From the NCBI GenBank assembly GCA_905209765.1, contig CAJLUE010000028.1, positions 1 through 21,588 on the forward strand: 21,588 nt of DNA, in the 5' to 3' direction. The translations under genes were made by a program, and so were the position numbers. This DNA is from an uncultured Collinsella sp. GTDB lineage: Bacteria > Actinomycetota > Coriobacteriia > Coriobacteriales > Coriobacteriaceae. Below, in pieces: positions 21,318 to 21,588 of this stretch (positions within the stretch are counted from its first letter, which is position 1; every line of letters starts with the position of its first letter). The notes beneath the pieces are model-generated. The model ran no database searches, was not told the origin of the DNA, and saw nothing but the letters and a program-made list of their open reading frames with translations.

Positions 21318-21422
21318 GTAGTCGTTGGGGACGTTCTTAAACGACTAGTCAAACAAGAACGTCCCCAACGACTAGTATTTATCCCCAACGACTAGTCATT
21401 TAAGAACGTCCCCAACGACTAC
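21318..21422. repeat. 105-bp inverted/direct repeat cluster with CCCCAACGACTA units
   Basis: A perfect 24-bp inverted repeat bounds it (21318-21341 with 21399-21422). The unit TCCCCAACGACTA occurs three times directly (21362-21374, 21382-21394, 21409-21421) and once inverted at the left end; CGACTAGTC also recurs. GGGGACGTTCTT in the arms resembles REP-like sequences. Confidence 0.85.
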
Positions 21423-21489
21423 CTTTCGCCAGAGCGAGGAAGGCCCTTTTGGGGCGAGATGACGCCATAGGTTGAGCATAAGTCAGCGA

Positions 21490-21588
21490 GCGGGCCGCAT
21501 TTGAGGCAAGGTGACGTGAAACGAAAGGGCGCAGACCTTCTGGTCGCGCCCTTGAAGTTGAACGTCAGATTGTCCAAATGCGGCCCGC
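21490..21588. repeat. 99-bp multi-stem palindromic structure reaching the window end
   Basis: GCGGGCCGCATTTG (21490-21503) pairs perfectly with 21575-21588. Inside, GGCAA/TTGTC, TGACGT/ACGTCA (21512-21517 with 21562-21567) and a terminal hairpin AAGGGCGC-A-GACC-TTCT-GGTC-GCGCCCTT (21525-21553) continue the stem. It may extend beyond the window. No gene is visible from 21224 to the end; 21423-21489 holds nothing I recognise. Confidence 0.75.

Noticed and set aside
21247..21422. CRISPR array
   Set aside because: The repeats are inverted and unevenly spaced, there are no unique spacers of constant length, and no cas genes are present.

Overview
The window looks like a chromosomal segment of a G+C-rich, anaerobic Actinomycetota bacterium. 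The most likely group is Coriobacteriia, near Collinsella. This is an inference from gene content (reverse rubrerythrin, iron alcohol dehydrogenase plus ALDH, Elp3, DUF3516 helicase, DUF2130 protein, PdxR/PdxS/PdxT) and from several families of short palindromic repeats. No rRNA, tRNA, CRISPR array, complete insertion sequence or phage gene was recognised.

Layout. (1) 79-2862, minus strand: a two-gene unit, elp3 followed with no gap by a spermidine-synthase-like protein. (2) 2961-4573, minus: a membrane-anchored XRE regulator overlapping a DUF4097 'toastrack' membrane protein by 4 nt. (3) 4841-6671, plus: a Trm9-like methyltransferase and a TrmB homologue. With elp3 this makes a neighbourhood rich in tRNA modification. 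(4) 6980-9661, plus: a Ski2-like DUF3516 helicase that converges on a DUF2130 coiled-coil protein (9740-11497, minus) at a perfect 16-bp terminator stem. (5) 11648-12784, minus: a probable three-gene operon of HIRAN protein, small acidic/basic protein and metallophosphoesterase. (6) 12785-13052: an intergenic region with a 19-bp perfect palindrome, a promoter-like sequence, a foldable RNA segment and a plus-strand terminator, which together suggest an orphan small RNA. (7) 13053-15661, minus: alcohol and aldehyde dehydrogenases. (8) 15918-16478, plus: reverse rubrerythrin. (9) 16720-17847, minus: a nuclease-like gene of lower G+C. (10) 18143-19579, minus: pdxR, divergent from pdxS-pdxT (19725-21223, plus), which make pyridoxal 5'-phosphate from ribose 5-phosphate, glyceraldehyde 3-phosphate and glutamine. 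(11) 21224-21588: no gene, three different palindromic structures.

The most unusual thing is a 122-123 bp element present three times (6737-6858, 16609-16731, 18028-18150) in the same orientation. Its terminal inverted repeat, CTAAGTGAGTAGACTTTT, contains TAA, TGA and TAG in three different frames, so translation entering from either side stops within 12 nt in any frame. Two neighbouring genes (pdxR and the nuclease-like gene) take their actual stop codons from it, and two copies bracket the nuclease-like gene as direct repeats. Other points of interest are the Elp3/Trm9-like pair, the candidate small RNA, and the direct-repeat operator between pdxR and pdxS.
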